The notes under the pieces were generated by a model, which saw only the letters and a list, made by a program, of their open reading frames with translations, was not told the DNA's origin and ran no database searches. DNA of 64,000 bases from Monoplex corrugatus. Its lineage: Eukaryota > Mollusca > Gastropoda > Littorinimorpha > Ranellidae. This document shows, piece by piece, positions 1-12,342 of this stretch; the first letter of the stretch is position 1; every line of letters starts with the position of its first letter. Location of the stretch: NCBI GenBank assembly GCA_030674185.1, contig CM060307.1, positions 33,073,696-33,137,695 on the forward strand, written 5' to 3'. Both the position numbers and the translations under genes were made by a program.

Positions 1-320
1 TGCTGTGCTGTGCTATGCTATGCTATGCTATGCTAGCCCCGGACAGAAAGCATGACGAGTTTCACATGGAAGGAGACGATTGTTACTCACTTTAGAAACA
101 TACTGGAAATTCCTTGGGTAGAGGGAACTCCAAAGGCTGACAGAGTATTCCTGAAGGGTCATATGGAACCTTTCTTTTCCCCTCCTGTCTCTCCCTCTCT
201 CCCCCCCCCCCCCCCGGTCCCTTCTATTTTTCTTCCAGCAATGGCAGACTCAAAGACTCAAAAGATTTTATTTCTTTTTGTTCTCGCACGACCAGACAGT
301 TTTGTCTTGAAAAAGGTCTT
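1..320. other. intronic or flanking sequence before the minisatellite
   Basis: The first 34 bases are a short TGCTATGC-like simple repeat and a C run lies near position 206. No exon with a convincing splice site or family resemblance was found here. If the transporter gene extends upstream of the window, this stretch is part of one of its introns. Confidence 0.4.
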
Positions 321-2043
321 TGTTGTGGTGTGTTTGCTGTCTGACTATTGTAAAAGGTCTGTTTTGGTTGTGGTGTGTTTACTAACTGTTGTAAAAGGTC
401 TGTCTTTGTTATGGTATGTTTGCTGTCTAACTGTTGTAAAAGGTTTGTCTTTGTTATGGTATGTTTGCTGTCTAACTGTTGTAAAAGGTTTGTCTTTGTT
501 ATGGTATGTTTACTGTCTAACTGTTGTAAAAGGTCTGTCTTTGTTATGGTGTGTTTGCTGTCTAACTGTTGTAAAAGGTTTGTCTTTGTTATGGTATGTT
601 TGCTGTCTAACTGTTGTAAAAGGTTTGTCTTTGTTATGGTATGTTTACTGTCTAACTGTTGTAAAAGGTCTGTCTTTGTTATGGTGTGTTTGCTGTCTAA
701 CTGTTGTAAAAGGTCTGTCTTTGTTATGGTATGTTTGCTGTCTAACTGTTGGAAAAGGTCTGTCTTTGTTATGGTATGTTTACTGTCTAACTGTTGTAAA
801 AGGTCTGTCTTTGTTATGGTATGTTTGCTGTCTAACTGTTGTAAAAGGTCTGTCTTTGTTATGGTATGTTTACTGTCTAATTGTTGTAAAAGGTCTGTCT
901 TTGTTATGGTGTGTTTGCTGTCTAACTGTTGTAAAAGGTCTGTCTTTGTTATGGTGTGTTTGCTGTCTAACTGTTGTAAAAGGTTTGTCTTTGTTGTGGT
1001 AAGTTTACTGTCTAACTGTTGGAAAAGGTTTGTCTTTGTTATGGTATGTTTACTGTCTAACTGTTGTAAAAGGTCTGTCTTTGTTATGGTGTGTTTGCTG
1101 TCTAACTGTTGTAAAAGGTCTGTCTTTGTTATGGTGTGTTTGCTGTCTAACTGTTGTGAAAGGTTTGTCTTTGTTGTGGTATGTTTACTGTCTAACTGTT
1201 GGAAAAGGTTTGTCTTTGTTATGGTATGTTTACTGTCTAACTGTTGGAAAAGGTCTGTCTTTGTTATGGTATGTTTGCTGTCTAACTGTTGGAAAAGGTC
1301 TGTCTTTGTTGTGGTATGTTTGCTGTCTAACTGTTGTAAAAGGTTTGTCTTTGTTATGGTATGTTTGCTGTCTAACTGTTGTAAAAGGTCTGTGTTATGG
1401 TATGTTTGCTGTCTAACTGTTGTAAAAGGTCTGTCTTTGTTATGGTATGTTTGCTGTCTAACTGTTGTAAAAGGTCTGTCTTTGTTATGGTATGTTTGCT
1501 GTCTAACTGTTGTAAAAGGTCTGTCTTTGTTATGGTATGTTTGCTGTCTAACTGTTGGAAAAGGTCTGTCTTTGTTATGGTATGTTTGCTGTCTAACTGT
1601 TGTAAAAGGTCTGTCTTTGTTATGGTATGTTTGCTGTCTAACTGTTGTAAAAGGTCTGTCTTTGTTATGGTATGTTTGCTGTCTAACTGTTGTAAAAGGT
1701 CTGTCTTTGTTATGGTATGTTTGCTGTCTAACTGTTGGAAAAGGTCTGTCTTTGTTATGGTATGTTTGCTGTCTAACTGTTGGAAAAGGTCTGTCTTTGT
1801 TATGGTATGTTTGCTGTCTAACTGTTGTAAAAGGTCTGTCTTTGTTATGGTATGTTTGCTGTCTAACTGTTGTAAAAGGTCTGTCTTTGTTATGGTATGT
1901 TTGCTGTCTAACTGTTGTAAAAGGTTGTCTTTGTTATGGTATGTTTGCTGTCTAACTGTTGGAAAAGGTCTGTCTTTGTTATGGTATGTTTGCTGTCTAA
2001 CTGTTGGAAAAGGTATTTCTTTGTTATGGTGTGTTTACTGTCT
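321..2043. repeat. 45-bp minisatellite, about 38 copies
   Basis: A tandem array with a 45-bp unit runs almost without interruption. Unit variants differ mainly at GTAAAAGG versus GGAAAAGG, TTTGCTG versus TTTACTG, and GGTATG versus GGTGTG. Because 45 is divisible by 3 and the unit lacks + strand stops in several frames, the array is open in more than one frame and yields long but meaningless reading frames. One unit near 1390 is shortened. Two more units lie at about 2634-2725, after an inserted LINE fragment. Confidence 0.95.
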
Positions 2044-2615
2044 TATCATCATCATCATCAGGTGCCTTGCCGCATGGTGTTGTTGCCTCAAGCATCTCTT
2101 CCACCCTCTTTGTCTTCAGCCACTCTGTAAGTCTGTCTAGTATCTTCTCCCTGGGTCTACCTGGTGCTCTCTTTCCCCCCAGCTTTCCCGTCGTGACCAG
2201 GTGCTCCAATTCCCCCCTCATCATAAAATGGCCTACAAATGTTGCCTGTCTTTTCCTAATCTTCCTTATGAATGATCTTCTTGTGTCTGCCTCCATCAAG
2301 ACTGTCTCGTTTGTTTTCTTTGCTGCCCATGGAACTCTCAACATTCTTCTTAGAAACCACATCTCAGCTGCCTCAATCTTGTTCTGGCTTTGTTTGTTGA
2401 CTGTCCACGCCTCACAACCGTATAACAGTATTGGTTCTATATAACATTCAAGAGCTCTCTTCCTGATCTTAACTGATAGGCATTTGTTGGTAAGAATGCT
2501 TTTCATCTTCTTGAATGCTGTTTTGGCGTGCCGATTCTGCTGGCTATTTCTAATGTGCATCTGCCGTCTGGTGATATGATCGTTCCCAGGTATTTAAACT
2601 TATCAACCTGTCTCT
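2044..2615 (-). mobile_element. RTE-type LINE fragment, 3' end, inserted in the minisatellite
   Basis: The minus strand encodes the C-terminal part of an RTE-type reverse transcriptase polyprotein. The frame is open from about 2560 down to the tail and includes LLYGCEAWTVNKQ and RRMLRVPW segments. It ends in a (GAT)n tail seen as ATC repeats at 2045-2060, as is usual for RTE elements. It is the same family as the longer copy at 57.6-60.9 kb. Minisatellite units lie on both sides, so the element inserted into the array or was captured by it. It is 5' truncated and therefore inactive. Confidence 0.85.
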
Positions 2616-2633
2616 GGGATTGGTTTTTTTGTT

Positions 2634-2725
2634 GTTGTTTTGCTGTCTAACCGTTGTAAAAAGTCCTTCTTTGTTGTGGTGTGTTTACTGTCTAACTGTT
2701 GTAGAAGGTCTTTCTTTGTTGTTGT
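2634..2725. repeat. two diverged units of the 45-bp minisatellite
   Basis: GCTGTCTAACCGTTGTAAAA and a following GTTTACTGTCTAACTGTTG match the array at 321-2043. This shows that the array once continued across the LINE insertion. These end units are more diverged than the core units. Confidence 0.85.
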
Positions 2726-2759
2726 CTGCTTGTTTGTCTGTTTGTCTTTGTTTTTCCGC

Positions 2760-2984
2760 ATGTGCTGGTTGATATAACCGTGGACTTAAGATCTGATATC
2801 TCGAGTTCAATCCCAGCCCTTGACATTAACAGCTGGCCTGTTCGCTCCCCGTCTGTGTGTTTCCATCATTCTGGTGGTGTCAGCTTAAGTGTTTCATAAG
2901 TCCCGTCTCTCCTCCATCCCACTCCCCTTTCCTACTACAAGACACTTGCCTGCATATAGGGTATTGCGCAGGCTCAGGGAGTCT

Positions 2985-2985
<1 letters not shown>
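2760..2985 (+). mobile_element. tRNA-derived SINE, family 2, copy 1
   Basis: The segment contains a B-box-like CGAGTTCAATCCC (about 2803-2815) followed by a body with CATTCTGGTGGTGTCAG and GCGCAGGCTCAGGGAGTCT. The same body occurs reversed at 12.4-12.57 kb and, in part, at 15.72-15.90 kb. The tRNA-like head is weak, so SINE status is inferred from the dispersed copies and the pol III-like box. Confidence 0.6.
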
Positions 2986-3042
<57 letters not shown>

Positions 3043-3086
3043 ATGTATATATGTGGGGGGGGGTACGTGTGTGTGTGTGTGTGTCT
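2986..3086. repeat. (AT)n(GT)n microsatellite
   Basis: An AT tract is followed by GT tracts that are interrupted by a short G run. The tract lies just upstream of a transporter exon, inside its intron. Confidence 0.9.
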
Positions 3087-3198
3087 GCTCAGGGAGCCTT
3101 GCCTTGCCTTGCCTTGTCTTGTCTTGTATCAAACTCACGCGTTCTGATTCTTTGTTCGTGTTTCTGGTTCCTATCGTTCTGTCTGTTTCAACGTGCAG

Positions 3199-3367
3199 GA
3201 CGGAAGGCAACTTGATCGAGGCGGCCAGTGCAGGGGCCACCAAGTCCTTGGTCATCGTGGGTAGTGTGATGGTCAATGTCATCGCCTTTCTCTCTCTCCT
3301 CAAGTTCGTCAACGCCACCTTAACTTGGTTTGGACAACGCGCCGGGGTGGAAAATTTTACCTTCGAG
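3199..3367 (+). CDS. SLC28: CNT transporter exon A
   Basis: The acceptor is CGTGCAG and the donor is GAG|GTGCGT. The exon opens with the last base of a split codon, then reads TEGNLIEAASAGATKS. A hydrophobic helix (LVIVGSVMVNVIAFLSLL) and FVNATLTWFG follow, which are typical of the CNT core. It ends in phase 0. Confidence 0.85.
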
Positions 3368-3412
3368 GTGCGTGGTGTAAAAAAAACATGACTATGGATG
3401 TGTGAGCGGACT

Positions 3413-3490
<78 letters not shown>

Positions 3491-3672
3491 CCTCAGACTC
3501 AGAATTGTTTAATGTACATCGGCCTTCGGCCAAAATACAAACACGTGGATGGAATGGGGGAGGGGATCCCGGTTTTGAAATTCCATACATATTATTTCAT
3601 ATATACACATATATTATTATATTTCGATACAATATATACATATGCATATGCGTCTCTCTCTCTCTCTCTGTC

Positions 3673-3707
<35 letters not shown>

Positions 3708-6700
3708 TTCGTTTCGTTTATTTCTTTTAACGTCTGTTCACATATGTGAGGGGAAAAAAAAAAAAAAAAAAAAAAAAAAGGTGTCTAGGGGTGGAAGATT
3801 CTACGAAATCATAAAGACAGTTTAACATATTAATTAACATTAAAAAAAAATTATAGGACAATAGAAAAGCAATCATAACATTAGAACGATCAGGCTTTAA
3901 CAGATTGCTCAGGGCTGTATGTGTGTATGTAACCGCGCGCGCGCGCGCGCGTGTGTGGTGGCTGCATGCGTGCGTGGTGTGTGTGGTGCGTGTGTGTGTG
4001 TGTGTGTGTGTGCAGGTGTTTTACGCATGCGCATGCAACGAGCGTGTCCCGTGCTGGGTTATGACAAACCATCTGTGATTATCTGGTGGGGTAGAGGGGT
4101 AGAAGAGGATAATCTTACCGAATAAAAACATTGTAACAGTCAAGGAGTAATGATAAAACTCAACAAGCAAACAGAGGTAGGTGGGAGTTACAGTATAAAA
4201 ACAATCGGTCTTAATCAAAGAAAACGACCTACAGGACTGTGCAGTAAATGCCTAGCAAAGTGTAAATACAAAGTGAAATCAGTGTGTTTCTGTTTCAATT
4301 TTGAAAATGATACAGGGAAATAAGGTCGCATTCGCTGACAACACAAAAGGTGTTTAACTGTTATAGACTCATTACAGACACATTTGATGGTATTATTGAA
4401 CTTAATCCGAAGTGAGTCCAGATATAATCTGTAAGCTAAAGTTATTTCTAGTCTTGTAAAACCCTGGTAATTTACGATGAAGGGGCGATAGTGACTTTCG
4501 CGCTTTTTACTTTCTTTTCTAATATAGCATTCATTTCATGTTCAGAGAGTTCGTAAATCAAGTTTAGTACTGCCTGCCCTATTCATTGCTGCACTTTTAG
4601 CGATTCTATCGACTCGATCATTATCTATGATACCACAGTGTGATGGAATCCAACAAAAAGTAACGTGAGTATTATTTGTTATTAACAATGAATTAAAAAG
4701 TTTATCTCAAATATTAACGTACTGTTTACTTTACATTTGCAGCTCGTCAGGGATTGTAATGCAGATTTCGAATCTACACATAATAAGATACTAAATATAG
4801 CTATGGGTAGATCTACTATATATTTCAGTGCCATTAGGATGGCAACTAATTCAGACGTGAAGATTGAGTGTCCCTGTCCTAAAGAGTAAGCCTTTTCTAC
4901 TTTTAAGTTTGGAATTATAAAACCAGCGCCTGCTGCACCATCATCTAGAACAGAGCCATCAGTAAATATTTTCAAGTGATGTGAATATTTTTCATGCAGA
5001 TGAGAGAAGAATGCAACAGGTGCGGATTAATATCTTTTCTCAAGTCAGTTTCAATGTAGTTGATATCAAAGTAGCAGTGGACAATTCCCAGGGGGGTAGA
5101 GGACAACATATCAGTTTATGTGAAACTTTTTTAGGTACTACTCTGCAAATTTCGAAGAGCTCATTTGTGTAACTGGATATTGTTTCTTGTGCCTTTATTG
5201 TTCTTGCTCTCTTGGGGAAATGGATGTCAGACCGAATTTTAAGATCCGTGTCAACATAGTTAGCTACTGCATTTGCTCTAACTATATATTTAGCAGCTGA
5301 TAACTTCCTCCAGTCTTCCAAAGGAAGGATGCCGGCTATTTTATATATTCTTGTGTTTTTGTATACACCGGTACCCCAAGAGCACATTTAACAGCTTTAC
5401 TCATCTAAGCTTTGAAGTTTTTTCAAATAACATTTTGGGGCTGAAAAATAGACCTCTTGGCCATAAGCCAACTTTGATCTGACTAAAGCTGTAACAAGAT
5501 GTAACAACGTTTTAGTGTCCTGCCCCATGACTGTTTACCTAATTATTTTTATTAAATTAAAGCTTTTCACGGCTTTGTATAACAAGGCATCAATATGTAC
5601 TTTCCATTGTAAACTAGAAGTCAAGTGAACTCCCAGAAATTTCACCTGAGTGGTATATTTCAGTTCCTCATTATCAATTTTGAACAGTGGTAACTCTTTA
5701 GGACTGAAACCATTATTAAAAAGAATCATATGTGTCTTTTCATTGGATATTTCCAGACCGTTAACTTTCAAGTAAGTGGAAATGTGATCAATTTCACGTT
5801 GATAGTTCTTTTTAATATAGGTTATTTCTCTTAAGGAAGTCTTCCTTTTCAACGAAACGTTCATCCAGAGCGCTATATCATCAGCGTACTGAGCTAAGTT
5901 CACATTGTTTGAGACTTGTGTTGGCAGGTCATTGATCAAAATATTAAATAAAAGAGGAGATATTATGGAACCCTGTGGAATTCCCATGTTTACAGGTCGT
6001 TTTTCAGAGTATGTATTACTTATTTTAGCGACTATACTTCGATTACTTATAAATGCTTTGATGAAATAATAAATATTACCTTTGAGACAAATATGTTTCA
6101 ATTTCAACAAAAGTCTTGCATGCCAGACTTGATCATACGCTTTTTTAAGATCAAAAAAGGTAGCTAAGACATTTTTCCTTCTCGCAAACTGAGTTTTTAT
6201 TTGAGTTGTTAATTTGACTAAATGGTCTGTCGTCGATCTACCTTTTCGAAATCCAGACTGGTTAATAGGTATTATATTATTTTTCTCACAAAAATAAGTT
6301 AGTCGATTCAAAGTAATTTTTTCCATTAGTTTCGAAACATGGGATGTAAGCGAGATAGGCCTGTAACTACCTGGATCAGAGTGTGGTTTATTAGCTTTCA
6401 GTACAGGTATCACAATTGAATTCTTCCAAATGTCAGGTATGTGACCACTTTCCCAGCATTTTAGTATGATATGTGTAAATATTTAATCCATTTCTCTGGT
6501 AAATGATTTAAAAGCGTATACGAAATGCCATCCAGTCCTACAGCCGATTTTTATTGTTCAAAGAGAGAAGAGCATCTTTAAGTTCTTGTAACGTAATTTT
6601 TAATTTATGTACATATGACTATCAAGGGGAGGATCTGAGTATTCTTCAGATTCCTCAATTTTCCGTCTTTTCTCCTGAATTGGTGGAGACAAGCTACTGG

Positions 6701-9700
6701 AATTACTTGCTCTTGAAAAGAACTGTACAAATTCTTCAGCTTTCTCAGATGACGAAGGAAATTCATTGTCTTTAATCTTAATAGGAAACTGTGGTAAATG
6801 AAATCCATTTTTCATTTCTTTGACCTTATTTCAAATTTTAGGAAGATCTTTAGGACCGAAAATTTGTTGAGAACAGAAATCTGACCAATAACTCTTTTTG
6901 GCTTGGGCTATGACCTTGTTTGAATAAATCTTTGCCATTTTATATTGTAATGGCCTTCTGGAGATTTAGTTTTTAAGTAGGTTTTATACATTTTCTTTTT
7001 TTCGTTTTTAGCTTCTTCACATAATTGATTCCACCAGCTATTTCCAACAAATTACCTTTGTTTACATTTTTCCTTTTTGGAATTGAATCTTTTGCTGCCT
7101 CATGTAATGTGTTTGTGAAGTGTGAATACATATAATTAGCACTGTCGCTCTCGTTCTACGTGCAATCTTTTCCCATTAAGATCGTGTGGTATTTTACCCA
7201 GTTTGCACGGTTGTACATATATCTAGGAATACAGACATCTTGTTCTGGTGCTTTAGCAAATAATTCATCAATAACTGTGACAATTGGTAGATGATCACTT
7301 CCAAGGGAGTCGGCTGTAATATCCCATATACAATTAATGACAAGGTCAGGAGATAATAAAGTCAAGTCAATGGCGGAAGCTTTATGTTTAGGATTATCAG
7401 GTAGTCTAGTTATTCGGCCGTCATTTAATAATACCAAGCCAGAGTCAACGATGTTTTCAACAAAACAATTGTTAGACACATATTGGCAGTCTTTGTCCCA
7501 GAATGGAGAATGGGCATTAAAATCTCCGTCGATCAACCATTTCTCAGCATGTTCTAAAGTTCGTAGCCAGTCACTGTTGTTTCCATCAGGGCCACGTGGA
7601 TAATATACAGACATAATATTTAAAGTTGACACATAGTTAATTTTTACTTTCACAGCCACACAATAAACACCATCCGTGTCCTTTGGCACAGCAGGCTGAA
7701 TGATTTTATAGTCCACATCTTTACGGATATATATAGCTGCATATATCTTTGAGTTATGTTCACAAATGTGTGTCACAGGAGGATAGTAATAGTCCTCTAA
7801 CTTTGGTAATTTACTTTTCGTCACATTCATGGACTGTAAGGCGATAATATTGATGCTTATTTTCGGATAAGTAGTGCTGGAGATGAAGAAGATTAATATT
7901 GATGGAGCGACTGTTCCACTGAAGAACAGAAAAACCTGTTTTAGAACGTTTTTTGACTTGCATAACTAACAACAACAAAAAACCCAGTAGGAAACAACTA
8001 CATAAAGGAAGTAACAAAAAATAAAATTTTAAAAGAAATCAAGGATGCTGATAGTTTTGGACGAAAGTAAGAACAACCTGTAAGCGACAGTAAAAATCAA
8101 TATATGAAAGTCGCTACTAAGTTCATCCTGACGCTGGTGCATACACAACATAAATACAGTTTCACCAGTCACAGAGATCTCTCAATGGATGGTAAAAGTT
8201 ATGATAGTAGATGGCACCATTCTCTCTTTCTCTCTCTCTCTGTGCGTCTGTCTGTGGTGTGCTTACTCGTTTAACAAAAAATGTATTCTACAATTTCGCA
8301 GGTTTTCAGACCCTGTTACTTACAAATGGACACAATTCCTTGAAATAAAACGGCACATATACAGACACATATAAAGCAAATTTTAGATAAAGGCGCTTAC
8401 AACTGCTATTCTTCTTACACCTGTATTAAAAATGGCGCCCTCGAACTTCCAGAAACTTTGTGTGTTTGTGTGTGTGTGTGTGGTGTGCGTGTGCGTGTGC
8501 GTGTGCGTGTGCGTGTGCGTGTGGTGTGGTGTGCGTGTGCGTGTGGTGTGTGTGTGTGTGTGTGTGCGCATTTTTCCAACAGATGTTAACATCATTTAAA
8601 CACTTTGAGCGTGATGACGCAAACCAGGTCACAATGACCTATTCACCGCCTAAAATCAACAACAGAGATGTGTGTCACACACAACTACCTTCCCACATTC
8701 TTGTTCCTCCCCCCCCCCCCCCCCCCCCGCCCTTTCAGTTTTCTTCTTATCATATTGTTTTTTTTTTTATCATAGATATAAATACGAGAAGTTGTACCGA
8801 TGTCTAAGTGATATATTATCATACTGGAATTGTTTTTTTTCGTTTTGTTTTGTTTTGTTTTGTTTTCAGTAGACATACTGTTTGGATTTCTCAACTGTAT
8901 GTAGACTTACAATGAAATATGTGTGTGTAGAAACGATTACTTGTTGTTGTGTTTATCAACTTTTGATTTTTTTCAGGATCATCGCACTTAGGTAATTTTA
9001 CCTTTATACTTTTTTTTTTTTTTTTTTTTTTTAGTCCCGTTTTCTATGTTACTTTACTTAATGGCTTCAGAAGCTGGCACGGTTTTTAATTATATCCTGG
9101 CATCAACCAGACATCTGCGGTGTTGGTCAGAAAATTTGAGCAACACCCTCAGTGACGCATCCGTGAAGAGGATGAGACTCGATTGTGTGGTCCCAGTTTC
9201 CCCAATGAGCCCATAGCATGCTCAGCTGTGGGTAGAAGCCGGTTGGAGCTGAAAAATACCTCAGTAATTTTTGAACGGACTGATGGGGATTCAAACCCAC
9301 AACTTTTCAGTCGGTAATCCGTTGCACTAACCATTATACCACGGCGACTGGTGTGTATCAACTTTTGTATGAAAAGGAAGATCATAGAATGAATGAACGA
9401 TCTTATCGTTTTGCTTCCTTCCTATTACTTACCAATCCTTGCCAGACCAGTATACCTCATGTGTCTCATATATTCGAACAGCTGATCTGTTCCTACGTCC
9501 TCTATCCGGTGGCTCTCTTCATGGGTACGGAGCTGGGTCCGGATTGCCGTCGTCTGGGCGAGCTGGTGGGCATCAAGACCTTCACCAATGAGTTCATCGC
9601 CTACAAGAGCCTGCAGAAGCTGCTGCAGAACCGCCAGGTATGGAAGAACTACACCCTAGCCTACAACGTCAGCGACCCAGCCAACGTCGTGTGGGGACGA

Positions 9701-11164
9701 CCTGGATGTCAACCTGACGCAGTGGAATGTGTTCCTCGTGAAAGGATTTTTAAGTGTGAGTGTTCTGGCGTGGGTATTGCATGGGAGGGGAGATGGAGGT
9801 GTAGAGAAGGAGGATGTGAAGATGGAGGGCGTGGAGATGGAGGAAGTGGAGATGGAAGGTGTGGAGATGGAGGGAGTGGAGATGGTGTGTAGAGATGACA
9901 TAGAAATATAGGGATGGATGGGGTAGAGATGATGAGTGTGGAGATGGATCGTGTGGAAGATGGAAGATGTGAAGATGGAAGGTGTGAAGATGGAGTGTGC
10001 GGAGATGGAGTGTGTAGAGATGGACTGTGTAGAGATGTAGGGTGTGGAGATGGAGGGAATGGAGATGGAGTGCGAAGAGATGGAGGGTGTGAAGATGGAA
10101 GGAATGGAGATGGAGGGAGTGGAGATAGAGTGTGTAAAGATGGAGTGTGTGGAGATGATATAGAGATGCAGGGTGTGGAGATAGATGGGGTAGAGATGAT
10201 ACATGTGGAGATGGATCGTGTGGAGATAGATGGGGTAGAGATGATGCATGTGGAGATGGATCGTGTGGAGATGGAGGGTGCAGAGATGGATCGTGTGGAG
10301 ATGGAAGATGTGGAGATGTTGCAAATACAATATCTCCGAAAGTGGCCAATTTGTGTTCCAGGGTTCCTTATCAGTGCATATAGTTTGTGGACTAATTCTT
10401 CGTCCGACCGTACCCAAGTGGGGATGCCGGGGGCTCTTTTAGTATAGATAGTATCCCACCTTCTGGAAATTCTGTGTTAGAAATTTCCTCTTTTCTGGCA
10501 CTCTCTTTGTTTCTTTCTGCCTCCTTTGCTTTCTGTCATTTCTTCCTATCATTTTCTGCCTTGCTCGTCCGTTTATCTGTATGTGTTCGATAAAGCCTTA
10601 CCTACTTTCTCTTAGGATTGATGATTGGGTGCATGTATTGAGTGCATTTTAGGCTCTAGGAAAATCAGATATGCGAAAGCAGTTTTAAGTAATTTAGGCG
10701 CGGTTTTACATATGTTTTAGTGTCCTTAATTATGTTTTAATTTGTGTTCAGGTATGTTTTTTAAATCCCCTGTGCGATAAATTGAACGGAGTGGTCAACG
10801 CCAGGGGCATCTCCTTAGATATGTGCACAAAAGCATTGATAAGTGTACTTAATTTTTTTTCCCTTTCTTTCTGTTGAAGTATTGTGTATGTTTTGAAACG
10901 GTTCTAAATCTGATAAGGCTTCACGCACTTGGCTGCGCTTTAAATAAAAATAACAAGAACAGTTCGTTTAGCCTTGTTGCACTAATGGACGGCAAGCAGA
11001 GTTTCTGATGTTTAGCATCAAAAGCCTGTACAACTGAATTCTGGCCTGAACCATCAGCATAGTTGTCCTTGGCACTGTGAATTGATTCCTGACTTTTGCC
11101 GTTTCCAACATTTCAATATGCTGGCGCAGTGCGTTCTATTCATTCATCAGTCTACACTCACTAA

Positions 11165-11219
<55 letters not shown>

Positions 11220-11865
11220 CAACTATTAATAATCCAAAAAGTTAAAAAGTTGTGATAAAGTTCATAACTTCAAACTTCGAAACAGTTTATTATTCAAGAA
11301 CAGAAGCATATGACCCACTGGATATGTCTCATAGCTATTCCTTCCTACTCTACTCACATAAACATAAGCATATCAAAGGGAAAAAGGAGTAAAGGGGGTA
11401 CAAAAATCAATCAAGGAGGGAATGAACACAATCACTCCAATGCTATGATAAAAAAGAAGAAAAAAAAACCCAAACTGATCCACCACGACACATACGATGT
11501 CAAAGAAGGTATAAAAATGAATGAATAGTAAGAGTAGTGGAAATAAGAGGAGTAGCGTCTTCACCACACTCATTATCATCCACAACATTTTGTTTCAGCC
11601 ACGATCAGAGGTGATAGCAACTTACGCCTTATGCGGGTTCTCCAATTTTGGCTCCATGGGTATACTGCTTGGGGCAATGTCTGCAATGGCTCCATCGCGA
11701 AGGGCTGATATGGCCGCTATTGTCTTTCGGGCCATGATCGCTGGAAACATCGCTTGTTTCTTTACTGCTTGCATAGCTGGTAAGTGTGTGTGTGTTGGTC
11801 AGTGTGTGTGTGTGCGCGCGCGTGTGTGTTTATTGGCCAGTGTGTGTGTATGCATGATTTTGTGT

Positions 11866-11909
<44 letters not shown>

Positions 11910-12261
11910 TGTTTGTCCGTGTGTGTAAGTATGTATGTGAGTATGTGTGTTCTGTTTTCTGTGTGAGCGTGTGTTGGATAGTTTATTTGGTATGCATTTT
12001 CATTGTTTGTTGGTTTTTTTACTGCTTGATAATGTGGGAGTATGTGTTGGGTATTTGTTCGTTTGTTTGTTTGTTTTACTGTTTGTTTGTTTCACTGTTT
12101 GCACAGCTGATAAGTGTAGGTGTATTGTTCGGTCAGGGTTTAGGTTTGGTTTGTGGTGGTCGTGGGGGTGGTTGCAGTTGGTTGGGTTGGTTTCGGTTGG
12201 GCGTTGGTTTCGTTTAGTTGGTTACATGATTGGGTTGATGGCTGTCAGTCGTTTTGGGTTT

Positions 12262-12342
<81 letters not shown>

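Larger units (their letters stand above)
4230..8020 (-). mobile_element. decayed I-type LINE with endonuclease, RT and RNase H
   Basis: On the minus strand, reading from 8020 downward, the element shows four parts. The first is an AP-like endonuclease (VLQWNSRSI start, DGDFNAH, SAIDLTL, SDHLPIV). The second is a reverse transcriptase with RPISLTSH, GFRKGRSTTDHL, GIPQGSIISPLLFNI and YADDIAL. The third is a linker. The fourth is an RNase H domain (FTDGS, SELVAI, DSKSALQS, and WIPSHCG near 4630). A C-terminal tail with Cys and His residues reaches to about 4230. The RNase H places it in the I group of LINEs (I or Nimb-like); the exact clade was not resolved. Many stops and frame changes break the coding sequence, so it is inactive. 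It lies antisense inside the transporter intron. Confidence 0.85.

Noticed and set aside
321..2043. CRISPR-like array
   Set aside because: The units are contiguous 45-mers with no unique spacers, and the DNA is eukaryotic.
52..2140. Long open frames (316, 526 and 247 codons) in the first 2 kb
   Set aside because: They are translations of the 45-bp minisatellite, open in more than one frame at once, with no start context or domain.
2974..3318. Minus-strand 114-codon frame over the transporter exon
   Set aside because: It is antisense to a clear transporter exon and half of it is microsatellite.
9275..9352. tRNA gene on the minus strand
   Set aside because: A and B boxes are present, but the anticodon and acceptor stems do not pair convincingly. 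The same head with the same body recurs at 13.5 kb, so it is a SINE head.
9656..10417. 253-codon minus-strand frame rich in HLHTIHL
   Set aside because: It is the reverse translation of the GATGGA minisatellite. Other frames of the same array are also open.
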